A stretch of 38,874 nt of DNA. It comes from Nitrosomonas marina (GTDB lineage Bacteria > Pseudomonadota > Gammaproteobacteria > Burkholderiales > Nitrosomonadaceae). A program made the translations under genes and the position numbers. Below are positions 26,438 to 34,444 of this stretch, in pieces (the stretch's first letter is position 1; every line of letters begins with the position of its first letter). The stretch covers positions 1 through 38,874 of the forward strand of contig NZ_FOCP01000028.1 in NCBI RefSeq assembly GCF_900110145.1, written 5' to 3'. The notes below the pieces were generated by a model that searched no databases, was not told where the DNA came from, and saw only the letters and a list, made by a program, of their open reading frames with translations.

Positions 26438-26465
26438 ATGACACGATGCTTGTGTCTCGTATAAA
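26438..26465 (+). promoter_or_regulatory. Candidate sigma-70 promoter for mlaA-shc-hpnG
   Basis: ATGACA (26438-26443, one mismatch from TTGACA) and TATAAA (26460-26465) are 16 bases apart, about 40 bases before the MlaA-type gene. This suggests the last three hopanoid-region genes can be transcribed apart from hpnA. Confidence 0.45.
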
Positions 26466-26503
26466 ATACACTGTTTTGCACTGAAATTGGAAATTTTGGG
26501 GCG

Positions 26504-27412
26504 ATGGGTAGTGTTACTGTCCTTACGTTGATGAAAGAAAAGAGAACAAGCTGGGTGCGGAAAGTATTTTTTTGGTTATTTCTAGTCATGTTTCTGCAGG
26601 GTTGCGCTTCATGGTCCAAAAAAGATGATGCAAATATTGATCCGGTCGATCCGCATGAAGATATCAACCGTGTTTCCTATGACTTTACCGACAAAGTCGA
26701 TCGCGTATTGTTTGAACCGGTAGTCGATGCATATGTGGATTATGTGCCGAATGCCGCGCAGCGATCAATTGGGAATTTTTACGATAACGTATCGTATCCG
26801 AATGTTGTTTTAAATGCTTTTTTACAAGGCAAGATCAAGCAGGGGTTTGCGGATGGTTTGCGTTTCGTCATCAATTCAACAGTTGGCTTATTCGGTCTGT
26901 TTGATATGGCGACGCATATGGGGCTGGAAAAGCATGACGAGGATTTTGGGCAGACATTGGGTGTATGGGGGTTTGAACCGGGTTCATATCTGTTTATCCC
27001 TATTTTGGGCCCGAGCAGCGAACGGGATGTGGCGAGTGTGCCTGTATCTATGTTTACCAATGTACTTTTTTATGTTGGTGCTGTAGCCGGTGCCGGAGTT
27101 TTTGCTCCATTGACAGTTCTTGGGGCCATCGACAAGCGGGCGCGCCTGGCGGGACCAATGCGCATTCGAGATCAGGCAGCACTGGATCCCTACTTGTTTG
27201 TCCGGGAAGCATCGCTGCAACAGCGTGAATTTTTGGTTTACGACGGTGATCCGCCGCTGAATTTGTATGACGACGAGCCCTTCCAGGATAATCCTTTCGA
27301 TATCAATCACAAAAGGCCGGTTTCTGGTAATGAATCTTCGGAAGACGATCATTCCGAGGAAGCTGTTCAACAGAAAAACCAAGGTAAGGGCTTGAGTGAA
27401 CAGGGTATCTGA
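26504..27412 (+). CDS. mlaA: MlaA/VacJ family outer-membrane lipoprotein
   Basis: MlaA is the outer-membrane part of the Mla pathway, which removes misplaced phospholipids from the outer leaflet. The product has a basic N-terminus, a hydrophobic core and a lipobox FLQGC (cysteine at residue 34, or 25 if the ATG at 26531 is used, which gives a more usual signal peptide). The family body follows: DPHEDINRVSYDFTDKVDR, YDNVSYPNVVLNAFLQGK, GLFGLFDMATHMGL and EDFGQTLGVWGFEPGSYLF. A charged, low-complexity tail (about 240-302) is an addition not found in all members. No mlaBCDEF is adjacent; its place between hpnA and shc points to hopanoid-related lipid traffic. Confidence 0.9.
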   Translation: MGSVTVLTLMKEKRTSWVRKVFFWLFLVMFLQGCASWSKKDDANIDPVDPHEDINRVSYDFTDKVDRVLFEPVVDAYVDYVPNAAQRSIGNFYDNVSYPNVVLNAFLQGKIKQGFADGLRFVINSTVGLFGLFDMATHMGLEKHDEDFGQTLGVWGFEPGSYLFIPILGPSSERDVASVPVSMFTNVLFYVGAVAGAGVFAPLTVLGAIDKRARLAGPMRIRDQAALDPYLFVREASLQQREFLVYDGDPPLNLYDDEPFQDNPFDINHKRPVSGNESSEDDHSEEAVQQKNQGKGLSEQGI

Positions 27413-27451
27413 TACTCTCAGAGATGATTTGACTATTTACTTGGACTATAT

Positions 27452-29431
27452 ATGAACGGGATGCAAGAGCGCATAACAGTGGATCAGACACAAATAGATT
27501 CGGTCAAAGACAGCGAAGATGAAACCGTGTTGCTGAAAAGTCAATTGAATAAGGCGCGTTCAGCTTTGCTGGCCATGCAGAATCAGGACGGTCATTGGTG
27601 TTTTCCGCTTGAAGCAGACTGCACGATACCTGCGGAATATATTCTGATGATGCATTTTATGGATGAAGTGGATGTTGCACTTGAACAGAAAATTGCCCGT
27701 TTTATCCGTTCAAAGCAGGACAAATCACATGATGGTTGGCCCTTATATTATGGCGGTGATTTTGATATCAGCTGCTCGGTAAAATCCTATTATGCATTAA
27801 AACTGGTTGGAGACTCACCCGATGAGCCGCACATGGTTCGAGCGCGAGAGGCGATTCTTCAATATGGTGGAGCAGCCAGTTCCAATGTGTTTACTCGCTT
27901 GCTGTTGGCAATGTATCAGCAAATTCCCTGGCGGGGCGTGCCTGTAGTTCCATCAGAGTTGATTCTGCTGCCGAAATGGTTTCCATTTCATTTGAGCAAG
28001 ATTTCGTATTGGTCACGAACTGTCATGGTTCCCTTATCCATTTTGTGTACCTTGAAAGCCAAAGCTGCCAATCCGCGCCGGGTGAATATTCGTGAATTGT
28101 TTACAGTGCCGCCCGAGCAAGAGAAAAATTATTTTCCTCGAGCGGAAACACGCTTGAAACGTTTTTTTATGTGGGTTGAGCGCATTTTGTCAAAGTTTGA
28201 ACCGCAACTGCCTGAATTTATGCGACGATATTCAATACGTCGTGCGGAACAGTGGACGTTGGAGCGTTTAAATGGTGAATGCGGAATAGGCGCCATTTTT
28301 CCGGCAATGGTCAATGCCTATGAAGCACTGGCGCTGTTGGGATATCCGAAAGATCATCCCGATCGTGAATTATGCCGTAAGGCGCTGGAAGGCTTGCTGG
28401 TTTTCGAGGATGAACAGGCATGGTGTCAACCTTGTACGTCACCAGTCTGGGATACGGTATTAAGTGGATTGGCGTTGCAGGAAGATGAAGATACAGATCA
28501 GCAGCCTGTACGTGCAGCGATGGACTGGTTGTTAACAAAACAGATATTGGATGAGCCGGGCGATTGGCGTGACAAATGTCCGGCACTGCCAGGTGGCGGG
28601 TGGGCATTTCAGTACGCTAATCCGCATTATCCGGACCTGGATGATACCGCGGCCGTTGTCTGGGCCTTGGTGCAAACGCAAAATCAGGCACCAGAGGATC
28701 TTAAAGGTGCATATGAACAATCGATTGCTCGAGCCGTTGACTGGTTGGCGGGAATGCAATCAAGTAACGGTGGTTTTGCTGCATTTGATGTGGATAATAC
28801 TTATCATTACCTTAATGAAATCCCATTCGCTGACCACGGTGCGCTGATTGATCCGCCAACCAGCGATGTCACAGCCCGCTGTGTCGGTTCACTCAGTCTT
28901 TATAACGCTGAACGTTATCAGGAAGCTGTCCAGCGCGGGATAGAATTCCTGTTAAGCGAACAGGAAGCCAATGGATCTTGGTTTGGACGCTGGGGCACAA
29001 ATTATATCTATGGCACATGGTCAGTGCTTGAGGCGCTGAAACTGGCTGGGATGGACCCAAATCACATGTCAATCCGGCGTGCGGTGCAATGGTTAAAATC
29101 AATACAGCGGGAGGACGGTGGCTGGGGCGAAACAAATTATTCTTATTTTGATACGCAACAGGCCGGTCAGTTTGAGACCAGCACGTCATTTCAGACAGCT
29201 TGGGCGATCCTCGGATTAATGGCTGCAGGCGAAGTCAACAACAAGTCAGTACGAACTGGTGTGGATTATTTATTGCGTAATCAAGCGCCTGGTGGATTAT
29301 GGGATGAACCTTGGTTCACAGCGCCCGGTTTTCCGCGGGTTTTTTATCTGAAATATCATGGTTATTCCAATTATTTTCCGGTCTGGGCACTGGGACGTTA
29401 TCGTACCTTGACCAAAGGAAATAAAACATGA
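27452..29431 (+). CDS. shc: Squalene-hopene cyclase
   Basis: Cyclises squalene to hopene and diplopterol, the committed step of hopanoid synthesis, as a monotopic inner-membrane protein. The 659-residue product has the acid motif DLDDTA (D395, D397, D398; the middle aspartate starts protonation) and several QW repeats, for example QNQDGHWCFPLEAD near the N-terminus, QSSNGGFAAFD, QEANGSWFGRWG and QREDGGWGET. The C-terminus has FPRVFYLKYHGYSNYFPVWAL, typical of the family. Its last four bases overlap the hpnG start (ATGA). The product is also called HpnF. Squalene synthesis genes (hpnCDE) are not in the window. Confidence 0.96.
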   Translation: MNGMQERITVDQTQIDSVKDSEDETVLLKSQLNKARSALLAMQNQDGHWCFPLEADCTIPAEYILMMHFMDEVDVALEQKIARFIRSKQDKSHDGWPLYYGGDFDISCSVKSYYALKLVGDSPDEPHMVRAREAILQYGGAASSNVFTRLLLAMYQQIPWRGVPVVPSELILLPKWFPFHLSKISYWSRTVMVPLSILCTLKAKAANPRRVNIRELFTVPPEQEKNYFPRAETRLKRFFMWVERILSKFEPQLPEFMRRYSIRRAEQWTLERLNGECGIGAIFPAMVNAYEALALLGYPKDHPDRELCRKALEGLLVFEDEQAWCQPCTSPVWDTVLSGLALQEDEDTDQQPVRAAMDWLLTKQILDEPGDWRDKCPALPGGGWAFQYANPHYPDLDDTAAVVWALVQTQNQAPEDLKGAYEQSIARAVDWLAGMQSSNGGFAAFDVDNTYHYLNEIPFADHGALIDPPTSDVTARCVGSLSLYNAERYQEAVQRGIEFLLSEQEANGSWFGRWGTNYIYGTWSVLEALKLAGMDPNHMSIRRAVQWLKSIQREDGGWGETNYSYFDTQQAGQFETSTSFQTAWAILGLMAAGEVNNKSVRTGVDYLLRNQAPGGLWDEPWFTAPGFPRVFYLKYHGYSNYFPVWALGRYRTLTKGNKT

Positions 29432-30249
29432 GTGAAAGTATCGTGGGCATAGTGTCCGCACTAAAATCCGAGGCAAGCTGTTTAATGAAGTTACGCTTTC
29501 CTCTTTTTAAAATTGCCAGAATAGCACCAAGAACACGGTTGTGTCTTGGTGGTATGGGCGGTGCAGGTGCGTTAAAGGCATCTCAGATCCTGCATGAATA
29601 CGGCGTGGATGTGTTGATCAGTTTTGGGGTGGCGGCTGCATTGGATGACAAACTGATACCTGGAGATCTTGTACTGCCTGAGGCTACGTATTGCAAGGGA
29701 AGAAAACTGCCGGTAACCCTTGAATGGCGCGAACGTATTGCAGAGATGCTGCCTTCTTACCTGACTGTTGTCGGGGGAACGCTGGCTGATACCCAAAGCC
29801 CGTTGTCATCACGACAAGAAAAATTAAAGCTTGCAGAAGAGACAGGCGCTTGCGCTGCTGATATGGAGTCTGCAATTATTGCAGAATTTGCGGCGCACAT
29901 GGACCTGCCCTTTATCGCTATTCGTGCAATCGTCGATCCACTTGAGTTTTCACCACCACCGGTATTGCTGGACGCTGTTTATGCGGATGGAACGGTTAAT
30001 GTGGTTAAGCTTGTATCGATATTAATCAAACGATCAGTGTCTTTTAAGACGCTTTTTCATTTGGGTATGGGTATGTATGCAGCACGCTCGACGCTCAGCA
30101 AAGTTGTCGAAACAACCGGCCTAGGTTTTAAGAGCGAACTGACAGACCGTAGTCATGCTAATGAGCTCGTGCTCGGACAGGGCGAAAAACATATGGCCGA
30201 AGAGTCCGGCAATGATAATAACGATACTGAAATAGCTAGCTCAAGGTAA
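29428..30249 (+). CDS. hpnG: Hopanoid-associated nucleosidase/phosphorylase HpnG
   Basis: HpnG removes adenine from adenosylhopane to give ribosylhopane or its phosphate, on the way to bacteriohopanetetrol. The 273-residue product belongs to the purine nucleoside phosphorylase/MTA nucleosidase fold: LCLGGMGGAGALKASQIL (about 40-57), LISFGVAAALDDKLIPGDLVLP and ACAADMESAIIAEFAA, the last carrying the family's substrate-binding Met-Glu. It is coupled to shc by an ATGA overlap. hpnH, which makes the substrate and often lies next door, is absent here. The last 14 bases overlap the end of the converging ATP-grasp gene. Confidence 0.9.
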   Translation: MSESIVGIVSALKSEASCLMKLRFPLFKIARIAPRTRLCLGGMGGAGALKASQILHEYGVDVLISFGVAAALDDKLIPGDLVLPEATYCKGRKLPVTLEWRERIAEMLPSYLTVVGGTLADTQSPLSSRQEKLKLAEETGACAADMESAIIAEFAAHMDLPFIAIRAIVDPLEFSPPPVLLDAVYADGTVNVVKLVSILIKRSVSFKTLFHLGMGMYAARSTLSKVVETTGLGFKSELTDRSHANELVLGQGEKHMAEESGNDNNDTEIASSR

Positions 30250-31252
30250 GACTTAGCGATCGTTGCAAGGATTGGCTTATTTTTCTGCGGGAACGAAACA
30301 GGTTGCGCGCCGCCGCAAAGTTTTTTTTGCTGAATTCGACCCGAACCCGAGGGTCAGGGTCGACCTGTATCAGCGCTTCTACAGCTGCTACACGAGGTGC
30401 GAGTCCGGCGAAATTGGCAACCTGTATCGATAATCCAGGTCGTGCGTTCAATTCGATGATCATGGGCCCATGGTCTCTGTCAAGAACAATATCAACACCC
30501 AGATAACCGAGTCCGGTTATTTCATAGCAAGCAGCGGCCAGTGTCAGCAGCTTGTTCCAGTGGGGTACTGTTAAATCATGAAAAGATTTGCGGGTATCTG
30601 GATGGTGATAGACGGGATCTCCATACTGTACTGCGTGCAGCGCTTCTCCTGTATCAATATCAATACCTACGCCTACAGCTCCTTGATGTAAATTGGCTCT
30701 GCCGTCCGAAGCATGCGTGGCCAGTCGCAGCATCGCCATAATCGGATATCCTTTCAGGACAATAACACGCAAATCCGGTACCCCTTCATAACTGTAATTG
30801 GCAAAAACCGGGTCTATGTGAATCAATGATTCGATCATGACCGAGTCAGGTTTTCCACCGAGACTATGCAATCCACTTAAAATATTCGAGACATGACGTT
30901 CAATATGTGTAAGCCTGACTGCGTCACCGCTGGGTTTGTAGTACAGATTATGAGCCTGCTCGGTAATGACCAGAATACCCTTGCCGCCACTACCTTTAAC
31001 AGGCTTGATAACGAACTCCTGATACGGGCTTAATATGTTTTTGAGTTGTTTGACATCATGCTGATAATGCAGTGTGCCAAGCAGCTTGGGAACAGTAATG
31101 CCGGCTTGTTGGGCGAGTTGTTTGGTCTTTAGTTTGTCATCGACCAACGGATAGAGATGGCGTGGATTATAGCGGGAAACCAGCCCGAAATTACGCTGGT
31201 TCATACCAATAATACCCATGCTTTTCAGGCGTTTAATGCTTGTCAATAGCAT
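30236..31252 (-). CDS. ATP-grasp alpha-L-glutamate ligase-like protein (RimK-related)
   Basis: A 338-residue ATP-grasp enzyme of the RimK-related glutamate-ligase type (TIGR02291-like). It has the N-terminal RYNPRHLYPLVDDKL block, the ATP-binding FVIKPVKGSGGKGILVI (about 85-101), PDLRVIVLKGYPIMAMLRLA and the metal-binding GPMIIELNARPGLSIQ near the C-terminus. Such enzymes join amino acids to a carboxylate with ATP; the acceptor is unknown here. The start overlaps the upstream transglutaminase-like gene by 20 bases, and M1 matches the family N-terminus (MLLTSIKRLKSMGIIGMNQR). It is the last gene of the three-gene cassette and ends inside the 3' end of hpnG. Confidence 0.9.
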   Translation of the reverse strand: MLLTSIKRLKSMGIIGMNQRNFGLVSRYNPRHLYPLVDDKLKTKQLAQQAGITVPKLLGTLHYQHDVKQLKNILSPYQEFVIKPVKGSGGKGILVITEQAHNLYYKPSGDAVRLTHIERHVSNILSGLHSLGGKPDSVMIESLIHIDPVFANYSYEGVPDLRVIVLKGYPIMAMLRLATHASDGRANLHQGAVGVGIDIDTGEALHAVQYGDPVYHHPDTRKSFHDLTVPHWNKLLTLAAACYEITGLGYLGVDIVLDRDHGPMIIELNARPGLSIQVANFAGLAPRVAAVEALIQVDPDPRVRVEFSKKNFAAARNLFRSRRKISQSLQRSLSLTLS

Positions 31253-32780
31253 GACGTTTGCCCATAGTATGAAATCGGTATAGCTCGGTTAAGCGGTAGC
31301 CGGTGTACTGGCCCAGAATCAGAATCAACGCCAGATTGACCAGCATCAGCTCAGGAAAATTGAATGTCAGGTATTCAACGGTACGATTTGTCATGAATAA
31401 ATAGGCAATAATGGCGGTCAGTAAACTGCCTGCACCCTGAATCAATACTTCCCTGGGGCCATCTTCCTCCCAAAGCACGGACATGCGTTCAATTGTCCAG
31501 GCCAGTATGACCATCGGAAAGAATGTGACCGTAAGCGCCTGGCTTAATCCCAGTTTGTTGCTGATAATACTGATACTCGCAATTATGGTAATAACAACAA
31601 TTATAACTGCTGAGATTCGCGCAACAAGCAATAGATTCAAGCGGGACAGGTATGATCTTATCATCAGTCCTGTACCAACAACGATAAGAAAGATAACAAT
31701 ACCGGTGACCAGCGTAGTTTGAATCAGTGCCAGTGCAATCAGAATGGGCATAAACGTGCCAGAGGTGCGAATACCAACGAGTATCCTCATAATAACAACG
31801 ACCAGTGCTCCAATTGGCAGCAAAAGAATCATTTTGAAAGCATTTTGTTGCTCAATAGGCAGACTGTAAATGGAAAAATCTATAATTGCTGCCTGTTTGT
31901 TCTGGCTGCTGTTGACGACAAGATTTCTCGTGGAGTGCGTATTTTTGATAATAGAAAATGAAACCTGGGAATTCTTGCCGCCGACAACATCAAGTAATGA
32001 CTGGCCGCCACGTTGCCAGATCAGAAAATTTTTTGGCTTGCCGCTTTTTCCTGTATCCTGATTAAACAGAATCCATTGGCTACCATCGTGGATTTCAACA
32101 AAATTAGTCAGTGATTGTCGTCTTCGGCCATCTTCAAGAAACAGACCTCGAACGACACGTGCACTGATACCCTCAAGCGCGAGCAAATCAAGTATCAGGT
32201 TTGTTTTATAATCTTCTCCGGCTTTATCATTTCGCAACAGGCGCTGGTTTTGATTGGGTGATTTCGAATTCAGTGTCTGTATCAACTCACGCGTAAAAAT
32301 TTCCGCGTTTGCGGATCGGGCGCGTACCTGCTCAAGCAAGGTCATGGAAGCAGTCATGAAGACTTCGTCCAATTCGGGTTCTTTGGGTGGCTCTGGTTCA
32401 TCAATCGGTTGATCTTCAACGAGTTTGTCGTTTTCGTACACACTCAGTCTGTAATATGCTGTTTGTGCTCCCTTTGCGGTTCGTTTACTCCATTGGCCGC
32501 GGCGCTCGTTATTTGATGTCAACTCACTGAAACCGTAGTCGGATGATGCAAAATCCTCTTCCATAAAGGTCAGATTCGGTTCTTTGGGAGGGAGTGCGAG
32601 AGAAATAATAACGGGGTCTCCCTGCGCCTGGAAATCTATTTTTGCTTCTATTGTCCAGACAAATTTTTTATCATCAGGCATTAATGGAAACCCGAGCGCC
32701 AGATGTTTATATAAAATTAATCCGATACCGATGAAAAAAATCAGTAAAACAGCGGAGTACAGTCTTGCCTGAGCTTGCAT
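31233..32780 (-). CDS. Inactive transglutaminase fused to a multi-pass membrane domain
   Basis: A 515-residue inner-membrane protein. It has an N-terminal transmembrane segment (about 8-26), a large periplasmic part with a transglutaminase-like fold (about 165-275) and about seven hydrophobic segments from about 315 to 505. In the transglutaminase-like part the catalytic residues are lost: KAGEDYKTNLILDLLALEG lacks the cysteine and LTNFVEIHDG has asparagine where the histidine should be, while the aspartate (FNQDTG) remains. This fits the families PF14400 and PF14402 (inactive transglutaminase with 7TM). The ATG shares one base with the stop of the upstream protease gene (TAATG). I infer a membrane platform that holds a peptide or protein substrate for its partners. 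Confidence 0.88.
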   Translation of the reverse strand: MQAQARLYSAVLLIFFIGIGLILYKHLALGFPLMPDDKKFVWTIEAKIDFQAQGDPVIISLALPPKEPNLTFMEEDFASSDYGFSELTSNNERRGQWSKRTAKGAQTAYYRLSVYENDKLVEDQPIDEPEPPKEPELDEVFMTASMTLLEQVRARSANAEIFTRELIQTLNSKSPNQNQRLLRNDKAGEDYKTNLILDLLALEGISARVVRGLFLEDGRRRQSLTNFVEIHDGSQWILFNQDTGKSGKPKNFLIWQRGGQSLLDVVGGKNSQVSFSIIKNTHSTRNLVVNSSQNKQAAIIDFSIYSLPIEQQNAFKMILLLPIGALVVVIMRILVGIRTSGTFMPILIALALIQTTLVTGIVIFLIVVGTGLMIRSYLSRLNLLLVARISAVIIVVITIIASISIISNKLGLSQALTVTFFPMVILAWTIERMSVLWEEDGPREVLIQGAGSLLTAIIAYLFMTNRTVEYLTFNFPELMLVNLALILILGQYTGYRLTELYRFHTMGKRHAIDKH

Positions 32781-33658
32781 TATTGTCTGGTATTCGGAGT
32801 TGTTTTGGGTTTTGTGAATTCCTTACTGACATCCACAACAGCAAGATCACGTAAGAAGTTTCTGCCAATTAGTACCTGTTGCTCAAATTTACTTCGGTCT
32901 ATCAATGTGAAACTGATTTGTTCATCAAGATTTCCCAGTTTTACCCGCAACTGAACGATAGGTCGGCGTTGGGATTCGGTCTTATGTTTTTTGATTTTGG
33001 TATATCCGCGAATCCGGCGAGTTAATTCTAATTTTTCCTTTGTTTCGGGATCTATAATGTTGAATTTTATGTAAGGTTTACCATCGCGCTCAAATTCAAC
33101 CATATCAAGCGCATTTAGGGAAGAAGTTTGCGCGCCTGTATCAATTCGTGCGCTCAGGTTGATCCCTGGAGGATCAAGATAAACATACTCAAGGCCGCCG
33201 AGGATCGTGATGTCGTCCTTGACAGCTTTATTTTGTGAGGCTGAAGTATTTTTGGATGTGTTTTGCGGTTTTTTTGCTGCGGTCCTGGGTGTAGAAGTAG
33301 GAGGAGCGGGCGGATTGTTTTTGCGGGCAGCGGTGCTAATTTGATTTTCTAACTGTATTTGTTGACTTTCCAGCAGTTTTTTTTCTTTCAATAATTCTGA
33401 AAACAAGGTAACCAATTCACTTTCTCTCGCACTTATGGCCGCTTCGCGCGTGATCAGGGCATCTTCGCGTCTGTTCAATTCAGCCATGCGTTCCTCGAGG
33501 TTATTTTGTCTGGAGAAAAGCAGCTGTTCTGCTGCATGTGTATTCGTTGAGTGAGGATCTGTTGTTTGACAACCTGAAAAAACAGTTAAACAGATGACCG
33601 AAAAACTGATTGAAATTGTGTTTGGTAGGAATGGCTTTTTTCGGGTGTGAAACAGCAT
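32780..33658 (-). CDS. Lipoprotein with a retropepsin-like aspartic protease domain (RimK/LysX-associated)
   Basis: A 292-residue exported lipoprotein: basic N-terminus, hydrophobic core and lipobox VFSGC (C30). Residues about 45-110 are a charged coiled coil (LEERMAELNRREDALITRE), then a Pro/Lys/Thr-rich linker (about 115-145). The C-terminal domain (about 150-285) has the aspartic protease motif ARIDTGAQTSSLNA (D173) and FTLIDRSKFEQQVLIGRNFL, matching PF05618, often named ATP-dependent zinc protease although the motif is retropepsin-like. It is the first gene of a tightly overlapping three-gene cassette. The coiled coil in front of the protease is an elaboration I do not expect in all members. 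The residue after the lipid cysteine is Gln, compatible with outer-membrane sorting. Confidence 0.88.
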   Translation of the reverse strand: MLFHTRKKPFLPNTISISFSVICLTVFSGCQTTDPHSTNTHAAEQLLFSRQNNLEERMAELNRREDALITREAAISARESELVTLFSELLKEKKLLESQQIQLENQISTAARKNNPPAPPTSTPRTAAKKPQNTSKNTSASQNKAVKDDITILGGLEYVYLDPPGINLSARIDTGAQTSSLNALDMVEFERDGKPYIKFNIIDPETKEKLELTRRIRGYTKIKKHKTESQRRPIVQLRVKLGNLDEQISFTLIDRSKFEQQVLIGRNFLRDLAVVDVSKEFTKPKTTPNTRQ

Positions 33659-33813
33659 AAAGTTTATGGCCTAAATTTGAATAAATAATCTGGTTTTTGT
33701 TCAGGACGCCACTGCAGAAAAACGGGCATAGAATTGCAACTTGATTTTACCGGTGATCGATTAAGTCTCCAACTGTCTTTTGTAAAAAACAGGTAAATTA
33801 TTGACCGGCAGTG

Positions 33814-34218
33814 TTAAGGATTGTTCAGATCGAAAGTCAACTTTTCTTCATTATAGGAGCAGATATCGCGGTGAATTTCCAGACAATGGGAAGTAATCGT
33901 GATTGTATATAAACCAGGCTGCAGATTTCTGGTTTCTAGCTCGAATTGAAAATGTCCCTGCTTATCGCTGGTGTGGGATTTTTCAGCAATAAGAGTCCCT
34001 TTCTCAGTCGTAACACGAAAATTCAGCAAAACATCCGCCGTAGGTTGTGCATTGTAGTCAACCCACCCATTGACAACGACTTTTTCTCCAACCAGATACT
34101 GAGTTTTAGGTTCAACTAGAACAGGTTTAGAAATATGGGTAGCCCCTATGTTCAGACTGATGCAGCAGAATAATAAAATCAACAGGCGGGCGATGACGTG
34201 GTTTCTATAAAGCGCCAT
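33814..34218 (-). CDS. Small exported protein with an Ig-like beta domain
   Basis: A 134-residue protein with a signal peptide (hydrophobic core at about 10-22, likely cleavage near GATHIS) and a body with the pattern of a beta sandwich: VLVEPKTQYLVGEKVVVNGWV, LLNFRVTTEKGTLIAEKS and GHFQFELETRNLQPGLYTITI. These resemble macroglobulin or carboxypeptidase-regulatory-like repeats. Two cysteines near the C-terminus (SHCLEIHRDICSY) could form a disulfide. I do not recognise a specific family. It lies 155 bases upstream of the protease-transglutaminase-ligase cassette on the same strand and could be its substrate or partner, but that is only a guess from position. Confidence 0.6.
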   Translation of the reverse strand: MALYRNHVIARLLILLFCCISLNIGATHISKPVLVEPKTQYLVGEKVVVNGWVDYNAQPTADVLLNFRVTTEKGTLIAEKSHTSDKQGHFQFELETRNLQPGLYTITITSHCLEIHRDICSYNEEKLTFDLNNP

Positions 34219-34444
34219 ATACAGTTCCCCTCGATATGTAAACAGTAGCTATCTCTTATCTTCCAATCTACTGTATTTCTTGTAATTAGCATGTGAAAAC
34301 GGATGAGGTCCTAAATGCGACCGATGCATGCGTACGTGAAATCTGCCTACGCAGGCTCTTTGAATATATCAGGTGTTGTAGCACAAAACCAGTGTATCTT
34401 CAATCAGTCTTGTCAGCTTTATCAATCGATTGATTATTTTAAAA

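Noticed and set aside
34219..34444. Possible small RNA or hairpin in the gap downstream of lpdA
   Set aside because: Short GC-rich complementary stretches near 34325-34370 do not form a convincing stem with a T tract, and no promoter stands out.
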